A stretch of DNA of 64,000 nt from Vicia villosa. Its lineage: Eukaryota > Streptophyta > Magnoliopsida > Fabales > Fabaceae. The translations under genes and the position numbers were made by a program. The stretch is from assembly GCF_029867415.1 (NCBI RefSeq), contig NC_081182.1, positions 18,821,983 to 18,885,982 on the forward strand, written 5' to 3'. The notes beneath the pieces are model-generated. The model saw only the letters and a list, made by a program, of their open reading frames with translations, was not told the origin of the DNA and made no database searches. Positions 11,071 through 23,334 of the stretch are shown here, in pieces; the stretch's first letter is position 1; each line of letters starts with the position of its first letter.

Positions 11071-12932
11071 TTTGTAGTTGGTATTAAGCTATAATATCTT
11101 GACTAATTGCCTTTACGGATAACATGGGTCATGCTGACTTTTCAACGTATCCTGTAGATTTTTAACAAGATTCATTTCTATTCCTACAATAGTTTTGGTC
11201 CTCTATTTCATTTTGAGATTAATTTTTTTTGATGCATTAGTATTTAGACTAATAAATTTAATAATTATTTTTCAAATAAATAAAGAAATTTAATATTTAT
11301 ATTATATTATATTTTATGGATAATACGTTTCTATATCATTTTAAAATAGGGTGAGAGTTCAAATTATTGAGAAATTAAATTTGGAGTTTTTGTTTTGCTC
11401 TTGAAGTGTATGAAAATTGGAGTAGTTGAATTCTCTGTGAGTTATTGTGGTTCAAAGTTATTGTGGTTCAAAGTTTTTGATTCGATAGAAATGGACTAAT
11501 ATGCAAGGTTTTGTGGTGCTTTTGACTCGATAGAAAGGGGCTGATATATAAGGTTAGAATTTTAACACTTAAAGTCAATAAGAAAAGTAAGAAACAAAAT
11601 TTGAACGAGTGAATGATATTTAGAGAAATCCGCATTTTCTCTTTTAAATAAGGTAGATGGGGTAATTGCATATGCGTGGGATGCATCTGATTCGTAGACT
11701 GATCTTTGAAGATTGTAAGGGATATTTTGAAATGTGGAGGGAAAATGAGGTTATGTACCCTTATGATCTATTTCGCTATTGAGTTTTGTTTATTAGGCTT
11801 TGTGGTCAATCTAGAATAGTTGTCTTCCAAGCTCTTGTCTCTACTTAGCATGGCGGTGATTTAAGGCATGCTTTACTATCTGGCTGATGAGCTCGCAGAT
11901 ACAAGCGTCTTGAATTATCTGTTGATCGCCCCCTCATGGTTGCACTCCATATGTCATGCATTCATCAAAATCTTTCAATATTGGTGCGAGTATAAAGGAG
12001 GTAAGTCTATTGTGACATTATTCTTTCATTTTTTAAGATTTAAAATAGTTTCAATTATGTAAATGGTTATGGTTCGTTCTTCCTGAGACAATTCTCATGA
12101 TACTCTAGGGCTTGTTTTGAAAGCTTAGAAGATGTTGACGATTGTTTTCATTTGGTCACCCTCTAATTAAGGACGAGCACACAAGAATTTTTTGTTTAAG
12201 GCCCAATTTTCTCTATGATTGCTTAGATATTTTTCATAAGTATTGGACTTAGAGTCATTGTCTAAAGGGATCTGATTCATATACTTAAAAGGAAGACTTG
12301 TCTCTAGAGAAATTGTATGTGAAAAGTTAGTTGGTGGCTTTTTGCAAAGAATCAAACTATTCTGAACGACGCTTCTATACATCGTTGGAAGAAGTGCATA
12401 CTATCAATGTAATCAGACTCTTTATAGGGCACAATGTTTTCTCTTCATTCCCATATTTTCAAAGAGAAATTAGTATATAATATTGCAAAAATTTCAACCA
12501 TTGATTAGTATCCTGGATACGTTAAAGTTAGAGATCGCAAGTGTGATTAATAGAGGGAAGATTTTGTCGAAGACTTCTCTAACTTCTCATTCTAAGAACT
12601 TTGGGATAAGTCTCTTAGTGCTTTTGGTGGAGGTATTCCTTTTTTTTTTCTAACGACCATTATCTCCACAATATTTATTTTCATTATACTCTTAAACTAA
12701 TTGCTTGATTTGGGGTGCCTCCCGTTATGCGAGCAATGTACTAACACTTCCCCTAGTGTCTGTCCTTTTCTCCACTGTTTGCTTCCTTTCCTTTTCTCTT
12801 AGACACGACTTCAACAAATTTCTTATAAGGTTGTTTCCTTTTGTGGGACTCCTCCCGACCCTTTTTTTCGTCCTTGGTGTACTCTGACAGTTGTCCCTTT
12901 TGATCAATTCTTCGATTTTATCTGTCAGTTGG
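11071..12932. other. Intergenic DNA, no gene recognised
   Basis: Moderately AT-rich with many stops in all frames. Short open frames near 11468, 11868, 12167 and 12705 show no domain, no plausible splicing partners and no upstream promoter. It may be old retrotransposon debris. Confidence 0.4.
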
Positions 12933-13056
12933 ATGCAATAATTGGTGTTCTGACTCTGTCTCTTATGGAAACAATAATGTATTAATTTATTTGAATGCAA
13001 TAATTGGTGTTGTGACTGTGTCTCTTATGAAAACAATAATGTTTTAATTTATTTGA
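12933..13056. repeat. Tandem duplication of 62 bp
   Basis: ATGCAATAATTGGTGTT begins at 12933 and again at 12995. The two units differ at only a few bases (CTGACTCTG versus GTGACTGTG; TGGAAAC versus TGAAAAC). Confidence 0.8.
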
Positions 13057-13084
13057 CTGTGAGGATTACCTGATAAGATATTGT

Positions 13085-13330
13085 CACTACACAAAAAATA
13101 CCCAACGTCTAACTCAAAATAGATACAGAGTTGCCATCGAATTTTATTTATTCATAAGGAAAGGGAAAATAACGATAAAACCCTAAGAAAGAAGGATAAG
13201 ATGATCATCGCAATAAAATATGGCCTCGTGAATTGGTTATGCGAGAGAAATGTATTAGCACCCCACACATCTATTATACTCAACAGGAACCGTTCAATTA
13301 ACTAGGTTTGAATGTGTGCCTACAATATGA
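13085..13330 (-). mobile_element. Ogre/Tat-type LTR fragment, degenerate
   Basis: GAGTTGCCATCGAATTTTATTTAT followed by an AAGGAAAGGGAAAATAACG block and GTATTAGCACCCCACAC resembles, in antisense, the 3' end of Fabeae Ogre/Tat LTRs (GGTGGCGACTC-type). A related sequence lies at 63470-63600 in the same orientation. No intact ends remain. Confidence 0.35.
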
Positions 13331-13828
13331 ATAACTCAATATATTTAAAGCATTTAATTTAAATAATATTGTATACAATTCAATAAGATAAATAAATTCC
13401 ATTCAAGAATTCAAATAACATAGCTATAATATGTGTCTATTAGGCTCTGATATCAATTGTTTGATTTAATTAAATTGGATATATACAAACTATAGAATAT
13501 TATTATATTAAAGAATAGTTAACAATGATAATAAATGTGTACCTTGTAAGATTGATGAGATTATCGTCGAAGATAGTAAGTATGAGAGAATTACTACCTT
13601 CATTGTCGCTTAGGACTTTTACTGTATATTAATCGTTATGGAACAACGCTTAAATAAATAAATGGTTGAGAGTAAGAATCTCTCATTGGAATTAACTGAA
13701 TGGTCCAACCCTTCACAGTCCTTTTAGAGACAAAAATCCAATAAAATCTTAATAACAATGGACCATAATTTATATTAATAATAGTTTTTAATAATTAATT
13801 ATTATTAATCATAATTAATTAACAAATA
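13331..13828. other. AT-rich DNA with a PBS-like motif
   Basis: At about 13444-13460, GGCTCTGATATCAATTG read on the minus strand is TTGATATCAGAGCC, similar to a tRNA-Met primer-binding site next to an LTR end. No partner LTR could be delimited, so only a relic is suggested. Confidence 0.3.
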
Positions 13829-14111
13829 CTCGCTCCGTTCCTTTTTAAGTGTCGTTTTAGAAGAATCTTTTTGTTCCTATTTAAGTGTCGTTTTATAATT
13901 TAATGTTATAATTTGTCATTTATACCCTTATTTTTTCAATAACTCCACCTTAAATTTTTCAATTAGTCATTGGAAAAAGAGAGTGTATGATTGAATTTAT
14001 TTGGAAAGAGCAAAATAAATAAGAGTATAATAGAAAAATTAACTCTAATAATCCACTATCTTGGTTGAAGAGCTTTTTGCTAAAACGACACTTAAAAAGG
14101 AACGGAGGGAG
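13829..14111. mobile_element. Stowaway-type MITE (Tc1/mariner)
   Basis: Terminal inverted repeats of about 34 bp: CTCGCTCCGTTCC then TTTTTAAGTGTCGTTTTAG at the left, and its near-perfect complement ending GGAACGGAGGGAG at the right. TA dinucleotides flank it (13827-13828 and 14112-14113). At 283 bp, non-coding and with CTCCCTCCGTTCC-type ends, it fits Stowaway. A short internal repeat of the AAGTGTCGTTTTA motif occurs near 13880. Confidence 0.85.
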
Positions 14112-14198
14112 TACTTTATAAAAAAAATATTGATATGAGATATTAAACCATGAATAAACAATTTATACCATCTAAAATTAAAATATGTGTAATAAGTA

Positions 14199-14628
14199 TG
14201 GGGTCAACGAGCATTTTACATTTGGGACATACTTTGTGAGAGACACATCACTTGTTTACTTAAAATTTTAAGGTAATAGGTGTGTGGATTCTCTCACTTA
14301 TAAAGTGTTCATGGACTCCCACTTCTTCCTCACACTTGATTCTCAACACTTCCCCTCAAGTGTGAGTCTATACACTATGCTCCCCCTCATGTGAAAGCTC
14401 CCTCTTCCACATACACTTGTATCCGTTGAATTTCTTAAACTACAAGTAAGTCGGTCCATTTTTCGAACCAAAGGTTCTGATACCACAGTTGGAGGCAACA
14501 CGGGAGTTAACGAGGGAACATTTTACACTTTGGACACACTTTGTGAGAGATACACCACTTGTCCAACTAAAATCTTAATGTGATACGTGTGTGGGTTCTC
14601 TCACAGATAAAGTGTTCATGGACTCCCA
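14199..14628 (-). mobile_element. TRIM-like small LTR element
   Basis: Two direct repeats of about 120-140 bp (14199-14321 and about 14488-14628) share a TTTTACA/TTTGGGACA block, ACTTTGTGAGAGA, and CTCTCAC...AAAGTGTTCATGGACTCCCA. Next to the right copy lies a minus-strand TGGTATCAGAACC (14473-14485), a tRNA-Met-type primer site. Next to the left copy is a purine-rich minus-strand GAGGAAGAAG directly before the LTR start TGGGAGTCC. This order (LTR, PBS, about 160 bp, PPT, LTR) is that of a terminal-repeat retrotransposon in miniature on the minus strand. The repeats have diverged and no target duplication is clear. Confidence 0.5.
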
Positions 14629-16887
14629 CTTGAATCTCCATAATTTCAATGTTTTAAAAATTGAATTGGGGATCGAACCGGTGAAACATCCGGTTTAAAA
14701 TTTAATTAGTTCAATCGGTTAAACATACGGTCTAACAGTTTATTAAATAAACTAATAATATGAAATTAAATTTTATAGATATATCACACAATCATATATT
14801 CACAACTTCATAAAATAAATATTTCAAAAATTCATTGCAAACTTAATATAACAATATCGATAGTACATGTAACAATACAACATTTGTTTAAATAACATTA
14901 GATATATAGAAAAAGAGAAAGATTACAAAAGTAAGGGAAACTAAACCAATACCCTTTCAATGAGAAAAGAACCTAAAGAAAGGCAAATCGAACTTATTCT
15001 TTACAAAATATGCCATAAAAAATAGATATCGAGTCAAAGTAAATTGAATCTATAATCATAAGGCCTAAGTTAGCAAGAGAATCAGCACAACTATTTACTT
15101 TTCTAAAAATGTGAGAAACAACAAAAGACATATTCGATGTTATATTCACATAGTTGATTCATCTAGTGCGAATTTACCAAGACACCAAAAATGGAGGCTT
15201 GAACGCTTGAATCACAACATAGTTAAACACTTAATTTCAGCCTTCATTCAAAAATAATTTGAACAAATTAAAAAATTACAATAAAATAAGTTAAATTAAG
15301 TCAAACCAAAATTAAAATAATAGAACATAATAACTAAAATAAAATTTAAATCATTAAAAATACTTAAATTAAATAAGATAGAATTACCAAAAATAAACAA
15401 TACAACATACTTAACTGAACAACAAATAGCAAATTCGAGTTTAATTACTACAAACAAGTCATAATTGACAATGACAAATAATATTGACATGAACGGCAAT
15501 CAATATTGAGTTGGACGACATGACTATGTTTGAAAGAGACGACGTGATGATGATGGAGTGTGGTTGAAAGAAAAACTATAACCGAGTAATAGAACTTATA
15601 AATTTGTAGGGATGTAGAAAAAATAAGAACTTTTTTTTGTGATTGATGACGAGAATCTCACTTCTAAAAACAAATAAGTAATATGATGTTGATTCAAATT
15701 CGTACTCTACAATTAAACGTCTCTGCAATTAAATGTCTCTACAACAAATAATTTAGTTGACTTAAAAGATTATTAGTTTTACTAACCAATAATAATATTT
15801 AAACTACAATACCAAAATTATAAATTTGGTATCTAGCTGTCTTAATGATTAAATCTAAAAATAGAAGTGTGTTTTCAAATTTTTTTATTTAATCTTTTTT
15901 ATTTGTCAAAAGTATATTGTTACAAATAATATTATAGTTTTATTTAATCTTTTTTCTAGCTGTCAAAATTTTTTTATTCAAATTTGGTATCAAGAGCCTA
16001 ACAGATGATCCAATAATAAATATAAGTTTAATTGTTACAAATAATATTATAGTTTTATTTAATCACAATTTTTTTTTGAAAAGGTATTTAATCACAATTT
16101 AATCATGGTAAATTTTGATTGTTTGCTCCATTTCACATTGAACATCTTTAATTTACTATACATTATTGTTTTGGATATTTATAAATCAACGTTGCACATC
16201 TTTAAAGACAACCATTAAACACAACCATTGATATACTCTAGACAATTGTACAAATTTTTTTAGTTTTTTATCAAGAAAAGTTTTTTTTTTTTGTTATTTT
16301 TTCATCATCAGTAATTTTAGTTTTTATATTTAGTGTTTTGAGTAATTACAAATGAACAATACCCAAACTCTCTTAAATTTATTAAATATTTTATTATTTA
16401 TTAATTTTCTTTTTCTACTGTATCACCCCCTCTATATTTTTTTTCTTTTAAGGTGTAAATTGAACACAAATATTTATAAGACTTTTTTTTTTCTGAACTC
16501 GTCCGTTTCTTTACAAAAAAAATTAGAAACATGAGTAAAAACTCCTTATTAAAAATAAGTCAAACTTAAATATTCTAGTACTTGATTTTATAAAGGTGAA
16601 AAAGTATTGAATGCAAAAGTCGAAAAGACAAATAAAAACATGGAACCAAGTTTCTGTTTCCATATTCCCATCCCATACTCATATTATTGATTGAAAGAAT
16701 GGATAAGATCATAAGAAATTGACATGATTTTGGTGGAGGGGGGCTGCATCTTGTTTTTCAGCCTAGTGGTTGCTGCTGCTACCATGGATTTTGATTTGTC
16801 TCTCCCATCAAATAATTGTTTGTCGTACAACAATAAGTTCTATAGCGCAAGGTTTCAAAATTTTAAAAGATTCCATTTTTAAGGTTA
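14629..16887. other. AT-rich intergenic DNA
   Basis: No gene recognised. The start (14650-14740) has CCGGTTTAAAATTTAATTAGTTCAATCGGTTAAAC blocks like subterminal repeats of some plant MITEs, but no second end was found. The short open frames at 15296-15499 and 16352-16534 are low-complexity. Confidence 0.4.
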
Positions 16888-16948
16888 GATCAAATGACAT
16901 CTAAGTATCAAACTTAATAATATGACACATCCGAAAACTCTTTGTCGC

Positions 16949-18211
16949 CAGGGCCGGTCCTTCGAATTTTGGTGCCTTGGGCGAATCAAAAAAGTAGTGC
17001 CCCTATAATTTTTTAAAACAATAAATACATAAAGATAAAAGAAATAATTACATAAAAAACACATTTTCATTTGACATTGTCCAAAAAGAATAGAAATATG
17101 GATCTTTGACTCAATATTTATACTACATCAAAATATAAACCACAATAAAGAGACATATTCTTCTTCTTCTTCTTGATCCGGTCTTTTTTTCCTATAAAAA
17201 AATTGACCAAGCCTTTAAAATTATTTAAATATCATCCTCTTAGCATTTTTTGTTGCAAAATCGTTAATAATTTGTTCATAATCAAAGTTCTTCAAAATAT
17301 TATTTTCAATTGAAATTAACACATAACTATTTAATCTATCTTGTGACATAGTAGATCTCAAATAATATTTTAATAATTTTAATTTAGAAAAACTTCTTTC
17401 AGCAGATGCAACACTGACAGGAGTAGTCAATATTCCTCTATAATATATGCATGCATTAGGAAAGCAATTAAAAGTCTTCAAAGAACTCAATATTATATAG
17501 CTTAATTTTGATTCAACTGTTAACACTTCTCAAATAAGTTTCGGTTCTTCAAACAAAATTGTTAATGATCTAAGCCTTTCAATACTAATCAAAAATCCAA
17601 AAATTTTTTTTCACATGTGCTATACTGCTTAAATCTTCTATCAAGTGAGCATATTGTTTGATCTACAATATATAAGAAATCATGATTTCGTAAAGACTCT
17701 TCAGCAGACTCAAGATTCAGCTACCAAATAATCACAGCTACTAAAAATTCAAAGTTTCTAATTCCATGAGTTGCTAAAGATTCGGCTTCACTCTTAATTT
17801 TGAGATCATTATCTTGTTCAACTAGTTGAAGTAGTGCTTCACTCTTAATTTGGGGATCAATAATATAAAGTATTTTTTATATCATTATTTTAATTTTAGT
17901 GCCTCAATCAAACTTTGTAGTTGCTAAAATTATAGATAAATTAATTGATATTATTTTAGAAGAATTAATTGATTTTATTCTTCTTTATATTTTATTTATG
18001 AGACATTACATTCTTTTATTAATGTTAACTTTGTAGTGCCCCTATAATTTTGTTAATCAGTACTTTTTTTTAAAAAAAAATATCTAGCAAAGTATTTTTA
18101 TAATAGAAAATTCTCTTTAATATATATAGGGGTAAGAAAAAAATTTGGTGCCCCTAAAATTATGGGGCCCTGGGCTCCCGCCCCACGAGCCCATGCTCAG
18201 GGCCACCCCTG
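16949..18211 (-). mobile_element. Defective hAT transposon (1.26 kb) with transposase relic
   Basis: Ends are CAGGGCCGGTCC at the left and GGCCACCCCTG at the right (reverse complement CAGGGGTGGCC), the CAGGG...CCCTG type common in plant hAT elements. The 8-bp flanks TTTGTCGC (16941-16948) and TTTGCCGC (18212-18219) agree at 7 of 8 bases, fitting a hAT target duplication. It contains a decayed transposase on the minus strand. It is inserted in one arm of a long-inverted-repeat MITE. Confidence 0.85.
17221..17880 (-). pseudogene. hAT transposase C-terminal relic (dimerisation domain)
   Basis: The frame at 17526-17221 gives 101 aa matching the hAT C-terminal dimerisation domain. The hallmark is ILTTPVSVASAERSFSKLKL, followed by YLRSTMSQDRLNSYVLISIE and an FDYEQIINDFATKNAK tail, as in plant TTF-type zinc-finger/hAT-dimerisation proteins. 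Upstream on the minus strand (to about 17880), further fragments such as SEAESLATHGIRNFEFLVA occur with stops and frame changes. The N-terminal zinc finger and the catalytic DDE part are missing, so the element cannot move itself. The stop is at 17221 and the start is not preserved. Confidence 0.8.
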
Positions 18212-19154
18212 TTTGCCGCATATTCATATAACAATATAACAAAATTCACTGTTGAATTGAAAATTATTATCATATAGATCATGTCTATAAAATTTAACAT
18301 AAATTAGAAATCATTTGACATGTCAATGATATGCATACAAACTAACGTCTTATGAAATTTCATCAAAACAGTTAATTTTGATCAATTTCTTTAACATATC
18401 AAATGATTTTTGAATGATGTTAAATTTTATAGATATGATATATATGATTATACATTTAAGTTCATCGGTGAATTTTATTATACAGATATAGAATAAAGAG
18501 TTATCAGATGTGTCATAATAATATTAAATTTGACACCTTAGTGTCACTTGATCCACAATGGCAACTAACTTAAGCTCTACTCGGATCAGTCCACCAATCC
18601 CCCCTCTTATGAGAAGAAGAATGACGCCTGAGATTCACCAGGAACATTTCAGAGTTTGATACTTGATTTTACCCATTATATTCCAATTAATCAACAAACC
18701 ATTTTAAAAAGGAGTGTTATTTCCACAACCCTACAATGTCTAACATGTTATAGACCAAAAGAAACTGCATGGTTTTTCCTTGAATTTTCTTGCAATGCTG
18801 TCACAAAATTGAGCAAATGGTCCTATATACTCTAACTTTTGACCATTTCAATGTCTAGCAAATAAATCACCCTTGACTAAACATCTTTGTTGACCGGACA
18901 ATCAAAGAAAAGGTGGAACTCATCTTCTTCTGCAGAGAAACTCAATGGACAAACATAATTGTGTGGTCCTGATAAAATTCCTTTCGAAACCGATTTCTAC
19001 CTGGTTAAAAATTGTTGCAGCATGAGTCTCCAACGAAAGGTCTGGATTTTACTCGGAAGCTTGGAATTCCATATTTGATTTAAGCCTTTAAGAATTGAAC
19101 TAGATGACATTGAGAAGTTCCTTTCCTAAACAGAGACTATAGAATAATTGTTTT

Positions 19155-19696
19155 TGTTGTAAAAATTTGGCCACCACTATAACTCGATCACATCTTCTCA
19201 CCATCACAAATGTTAATCCTGCAAAATATAATACGTTAATTAAACCTGAGGCGTGTGTGAACACTGTCCTTAAGGATTTATCCGCCTCATAAACGCAAAT
19301 CCCCCAGGATTCAACAGGTTCTTCCCAGATTCTCATTATCAATCTGAGGTATCAGAAACAACAAGAAATACTCTTTTAGATGACTGGAAGATGTAACCAG
19401 AAAATTAAAAGAAAAGGAAGTATAAAGAGATTTTTCCAATTAACACGTTAAGTGTTTTTATTTTTTCTACTATATCCAAAAGTAAAAGAGTAGGTATATA
19501 TAAGAGAGGGAGAAAAATAGTGTTTAATGACTTGGACTAAATCAAATCATCAATATAATAAATTCATTATTGACCACATTAATTTTAATAAAAATAATAT
19601 TAAAATTTTCTTTGAAAATATATTTTCATATTTGTCACTTAAAATTTGAGATAAAATTTATTTAAAACTTTTGAAATATTATCAAAATATACAACA
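19155..19696 (-). repeat. 3' LTR of the LARD-like element
   Basis: 542 bp, TGTTGTA...TACAACA, about 98% identical to 22439-22980. The adjacent interior carries the polypurine tract (minus strand). Confidence 0.85.
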
Positions 19697-22438
19697 ATCC
19701 CCCACATATTTCAAAAGTTTAAAAGAAGTGTAAAAAAAATTTCTGGTAACATCATGAATGTGATGCATCAAACTAGTGTAGCAAGCTATATGAACTAGTC
19801 CTAGAATGATAATACTTAACATACAGTGAAATTGGTGTAGCAAGCTATATGAACCAAGATCACTTAGCGTATGTTAGAGGTCTATCACTCACATCACACC
19901 CCCACAATTCTTGTTGTTGACGCTGTGGTGCGCTAATAGGCCGTGCGTGTGCCTGGTTATTTCATGAGTGCTCTAGAGATTTTGCCAAGATCTCATACAA
20001 GCGGCCCCACTCGACACTTATATAGGTGATTTCATCAAGTGTATGCTGCAAATCATACACCTCCAATAAGGATATGAAATTCATTAAAAGCTACTTAAGC
20101 TTATCCTCTCAGTAATGCAGTGTCTAGCACTTTCTCATCTACACCATAGGAAAAGGACGCAAGCAAAAATTAATCAAATAATTTTTGGTGCTAGCAGAAC
20201 TAACAAGTGACTTGTTCTTACCCATATGAACCTTTTTCATAGGATCTCCAATCACAAAGGTTGGGTTCCCATCACTTGTTAATTTCAATTGGCTAAGTCC
20301 AATTCCCCTCGATGTGTCACAAATAAATTTCTTCCTAGGGATTTTGTCAGAGGATTAACTGGAATCATTTTGATTTAACTTCACATAAATTGACGATATT
20401 ATCTCATCGTTTAGTAGCTACTTTTATACACAAATGAGGAAGTCACTATTTTCCTTCCTAAAAACTATTGACTAAGACGTCTCTAAGTCAATGAATCTCA
20501 AATATTGCTCAAGTTTTAATATTAAACTTGGTCTCCATGATTAAATTTATACATGTCTGCCTATATGATTTATAAGCGACATCATTATTTCTCAATAAAA
20601 ATAAATATAAATATATTTAAGATTTTAGTATAAAGGTGTGTTTGAATGCTTTTCAAAAAACAACACCCCCACAATGAGAAATAGCTTCACATTTAGTTTT
20701 ATCTTTATTTGAATCATATATTAACATCAATGTATTATTGTAACACATTGGATCATCCACTATAAAAGAGTATCACAATTTAAATCATTACTCAAAATAT
20801 ATCATGTGATTAAACTCATCATATTTTTCAATTACTCAATAAATAATAAATAATTTTTCAATAATTCGTAAATTTTTTTCTCACATTGAAAATAATATCA
20901 TCTCAAATTTCTCTACTTATTATATCTTGTAGACTTCCCAAATTCATTTTCTCATTCATATCATATATTCAAAAATGATATAATATATCAATAAAATAAT
21001 TAAATAATATTTGATAATGAAACAAAATATCTCAAATAAAAGTCTCATAATATTATATACCCCAAAATAAAATATATTTTAGACAAAATCAAAAGTACAC
21101 ATATTTTATACTCATAAATGCTCGAGTCATAACAAAGTATATCTCAATTCTACACTTTTAACTCAATTAATTATTGAGATTAAATAATATTAATTTATAT
21201 TTAACTAATATCAATTAGAATTAAAAAATAAATTCAAAATCACTAAAATGCATTAAGTGAATAAGTATATCATCATTAGCATCTAAATTATTTTTAATAT
21301 CACAAATAATTCTTTATAAAATAAACCTAGTAAAAAAACTCCACATAAATAGATAGTTCATATCCACTCAATCACAATAGAAAAACATGCTTAAAAAATT
21401 TATGAGATGTACCACTTTTGACATATAATCAACACATGAGCATTATAATATAATTATAAAAATCATAGAGTCACTGACTATCACGGCTCTATGCAGTTTA
21501 ATTTTAATTTAGATATGTAATTCTAAACAATAATAATTCTTATAAATAATATAAAGAAGAAACTAAATCTACATTTCATAATCTTCATTTATTTATTAAT
21601 AATTGTCTTTCTATTATCACAAAATAAATCTATTAAATATTAATCATAACACATTTATTTTTCTTTTAACACTTCATTCACAATCAATACGTAATTAATG
21701 TGAGAAATAATTATAATAATATCTTACAATATATTTTTAACGGTCTGATTCTAACATTAATGATACGTTAGTCAAAGAGAACCTATTTATTTGATTTTAT
21801 TATATAAAAAAAATATTTTTATTTATAATAGTATACTATTAATACAATAATGAATATAATAATAATCTACATTAATATCTAACAAATAATATCCAAAATT
21901 TTAGATAAGAAATACTTCTCAACAACTACAATAAAATAAAATCTTAATAATACATTAATATTTCTTTCTTTCTCAATAAAGATAACATTGTATAACAATG
22001 AATATAAAAGTAAAATAAACAATTATATATAATTTATTTCAATGATATTAATATGACAAAGATTAAGGAAAAAATATTAATCTAAACTAAAAAAGTTTTC
22101 TTCTTCTATTTAAAGAAAATTTCTTTAATCAGAATTTTAATATTTTTTATAATTTGTCTAGCAAAATATGAAAGAATACAAATAGTAGCATAATTTCACG
22201 TAAAACAAAAATGTCAAATAATAGCTTAAAGAGTATTATTCAACCTAAAATGCATTATATACTATTTTCACATACTATATTACTAGTGAAAAATAATATT
22301 AAAATCTTTAGAATCACAATTACAAGCATGAGATAGAAATCATTGGAAAAAATCTTAACAATATAATATGAGTTTAAAAATATATAACCTGGAATGATTT
22401 ATCAACAAGAACCATGACAAAGAATAGATCCTTAAGAT

Positions 22439-22980
22439 TGTTGTAAAAATTTGGCCACCACTATAACTAGATCACATCTTCTCACCATCACAAATGTTAA
22501 TCCTGCAAAATATAATACGTTAATTAAACCTGAGGCGTATATGAACACTGTCCTTAAGGATTTATCCGCCTCATAAACGCAAATCCCCCAGGATTCAACA
22601 GGTTTTTCCAGATTCTCATTATCAATCTAAGGTATCAGAAACAACAAGAAATACTCTTTTAGATGACTGGAAGATGTAACCAGAAAATTAAAAGAAAAGG
22701 AAGTATAAAGAGATTTTTCCAATTAACACGTTAAGTGTTTTTATTTTTTCTACTATATCCAAAAGTAAGAGAGTAGGTATATATAAGAGAGGGAGAAAAA
22801 TAGTGTTTAATGACTTGGACTAAATCAAATCATCATTATAATAAATTCATTATTGACCACATTAATTTTAATAAAAATAATATTAATAATTTTCTTTGAA
22901 AATATATTTTCATATTTGTCACTTAAAATTTGAGATAAAATTTATTTAAAACTTTTGAAATATTATCAAAATATACAACA
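22439..22980 (-). repeat. 5' LTR of the LARD-like element
   Basis: 542 bp with the same 7-bp terminal inverted repeat as its partner. The interior next to it shows no standard TGGTATCAGAGC primer site, so the primer is unknown. Confidence 0.85.
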
Positions 22981-23334
22981 TTTTTCACATTGCAGCCTTC
23001 ATTACCTTTCCACCGCTTAAAATGATCCTCAACTCCTATTGTCGGGCGTATTTGAACCAATGATGCATGGCCTCCACCCGTGCTTGATCATGATTTAGAC
23101 TCTCCATGTTTGACTTTAAGTTCCGGACCCACTCATCTCCTTGTTACCTTCCCATATCACATACACTTGCTTCTTGCCTATTAGATATTTCGAACACAAG
23201 TAGAAATTGGGACAAGAGAGTGACGTGCCCTAGCCACTTTGATTTCTAAAAACTGATTAAATTGATTTGAATTTGCAAGAAAGAAGTAATTAGGTTATTT
23301 TTCAGGCGATTGGTGTGAAGAAGATGTTAATCAT

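Larger units (their letters stand above)
16888..18553. mobile_element. MITE with about 190-bp inverted-repeat arms, interrupted by a hAT element
   Basis: The left arm starts GATCAAATGACATCTAAG. The right arm, read on the other strand, starts GATCAAGTGACACTAAGG. Both continue through AATATTATGACACATC, AACTCTTT, ATATTCAT/CTGTATAA, AAAATTCAC and TCTATAAAATTTAACAT. Arms are about 190 bp each once the inserted hAT element (16949-18211) is removed. No target duplication is clear at the outer ends. Long arms suggest a foldback or Mutator-like MITE; the superfamily is uncertain. Confidence 0.6.
19155..22980 (-). mobile_element. Non-coding LTR retrotransposon (LARD-like, 3.8 kb)
   Basis: Two direct repeats of 542 bp (19155-19696 and 22439-22980) both begin TGTTGTA and end TACAACA. 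They differ at roughly nine positions, including one gained and one lost base. A purine-rich minus-strand TGTGGGGGATT abuts the left LTR, so the element reads on the minus strand and the left LTR is the 3' one. Flanks are GTTTT/TTTTT, a weak target duplication. The 2.7 kb interior is extremely AT-rich with no gag or pol, as in large retrotransposon derivatives. It is inserted in a LINE. The PPT style suggests a copia relative. Confidence 0.8.
18557..23265 (-). pseudogene. LINE relic (zinc-binding RT C-terminal region), split by an LTR element
   Basis: Minus-strand translation around 19100-18560 gives WNSKLPSKIQTFRWRLM, then CPLSFSAEEDEFHLFFDCPV, the zf-RVT region at the end of plant LINE reverse transcriptases (LPSK...W...R then C..C...E...HLFF.C). 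The upstream part of the same LINE continues at 23265-22981 on the far side of an inserted LTR element (19155-22980). Several stops and frame changes make it a dead copy. Joined across the insertion, the frame reads through toward the LPSK block, which supports a single original LINE. Confidence 0.65.

Noticed and set aside
11468..12887. Open frames of 60-91 codons on both strands
   Set aside because: Isolated, without domains, start contexts or splice partners; frequency is as expected for AT-rich non-coding DNA.
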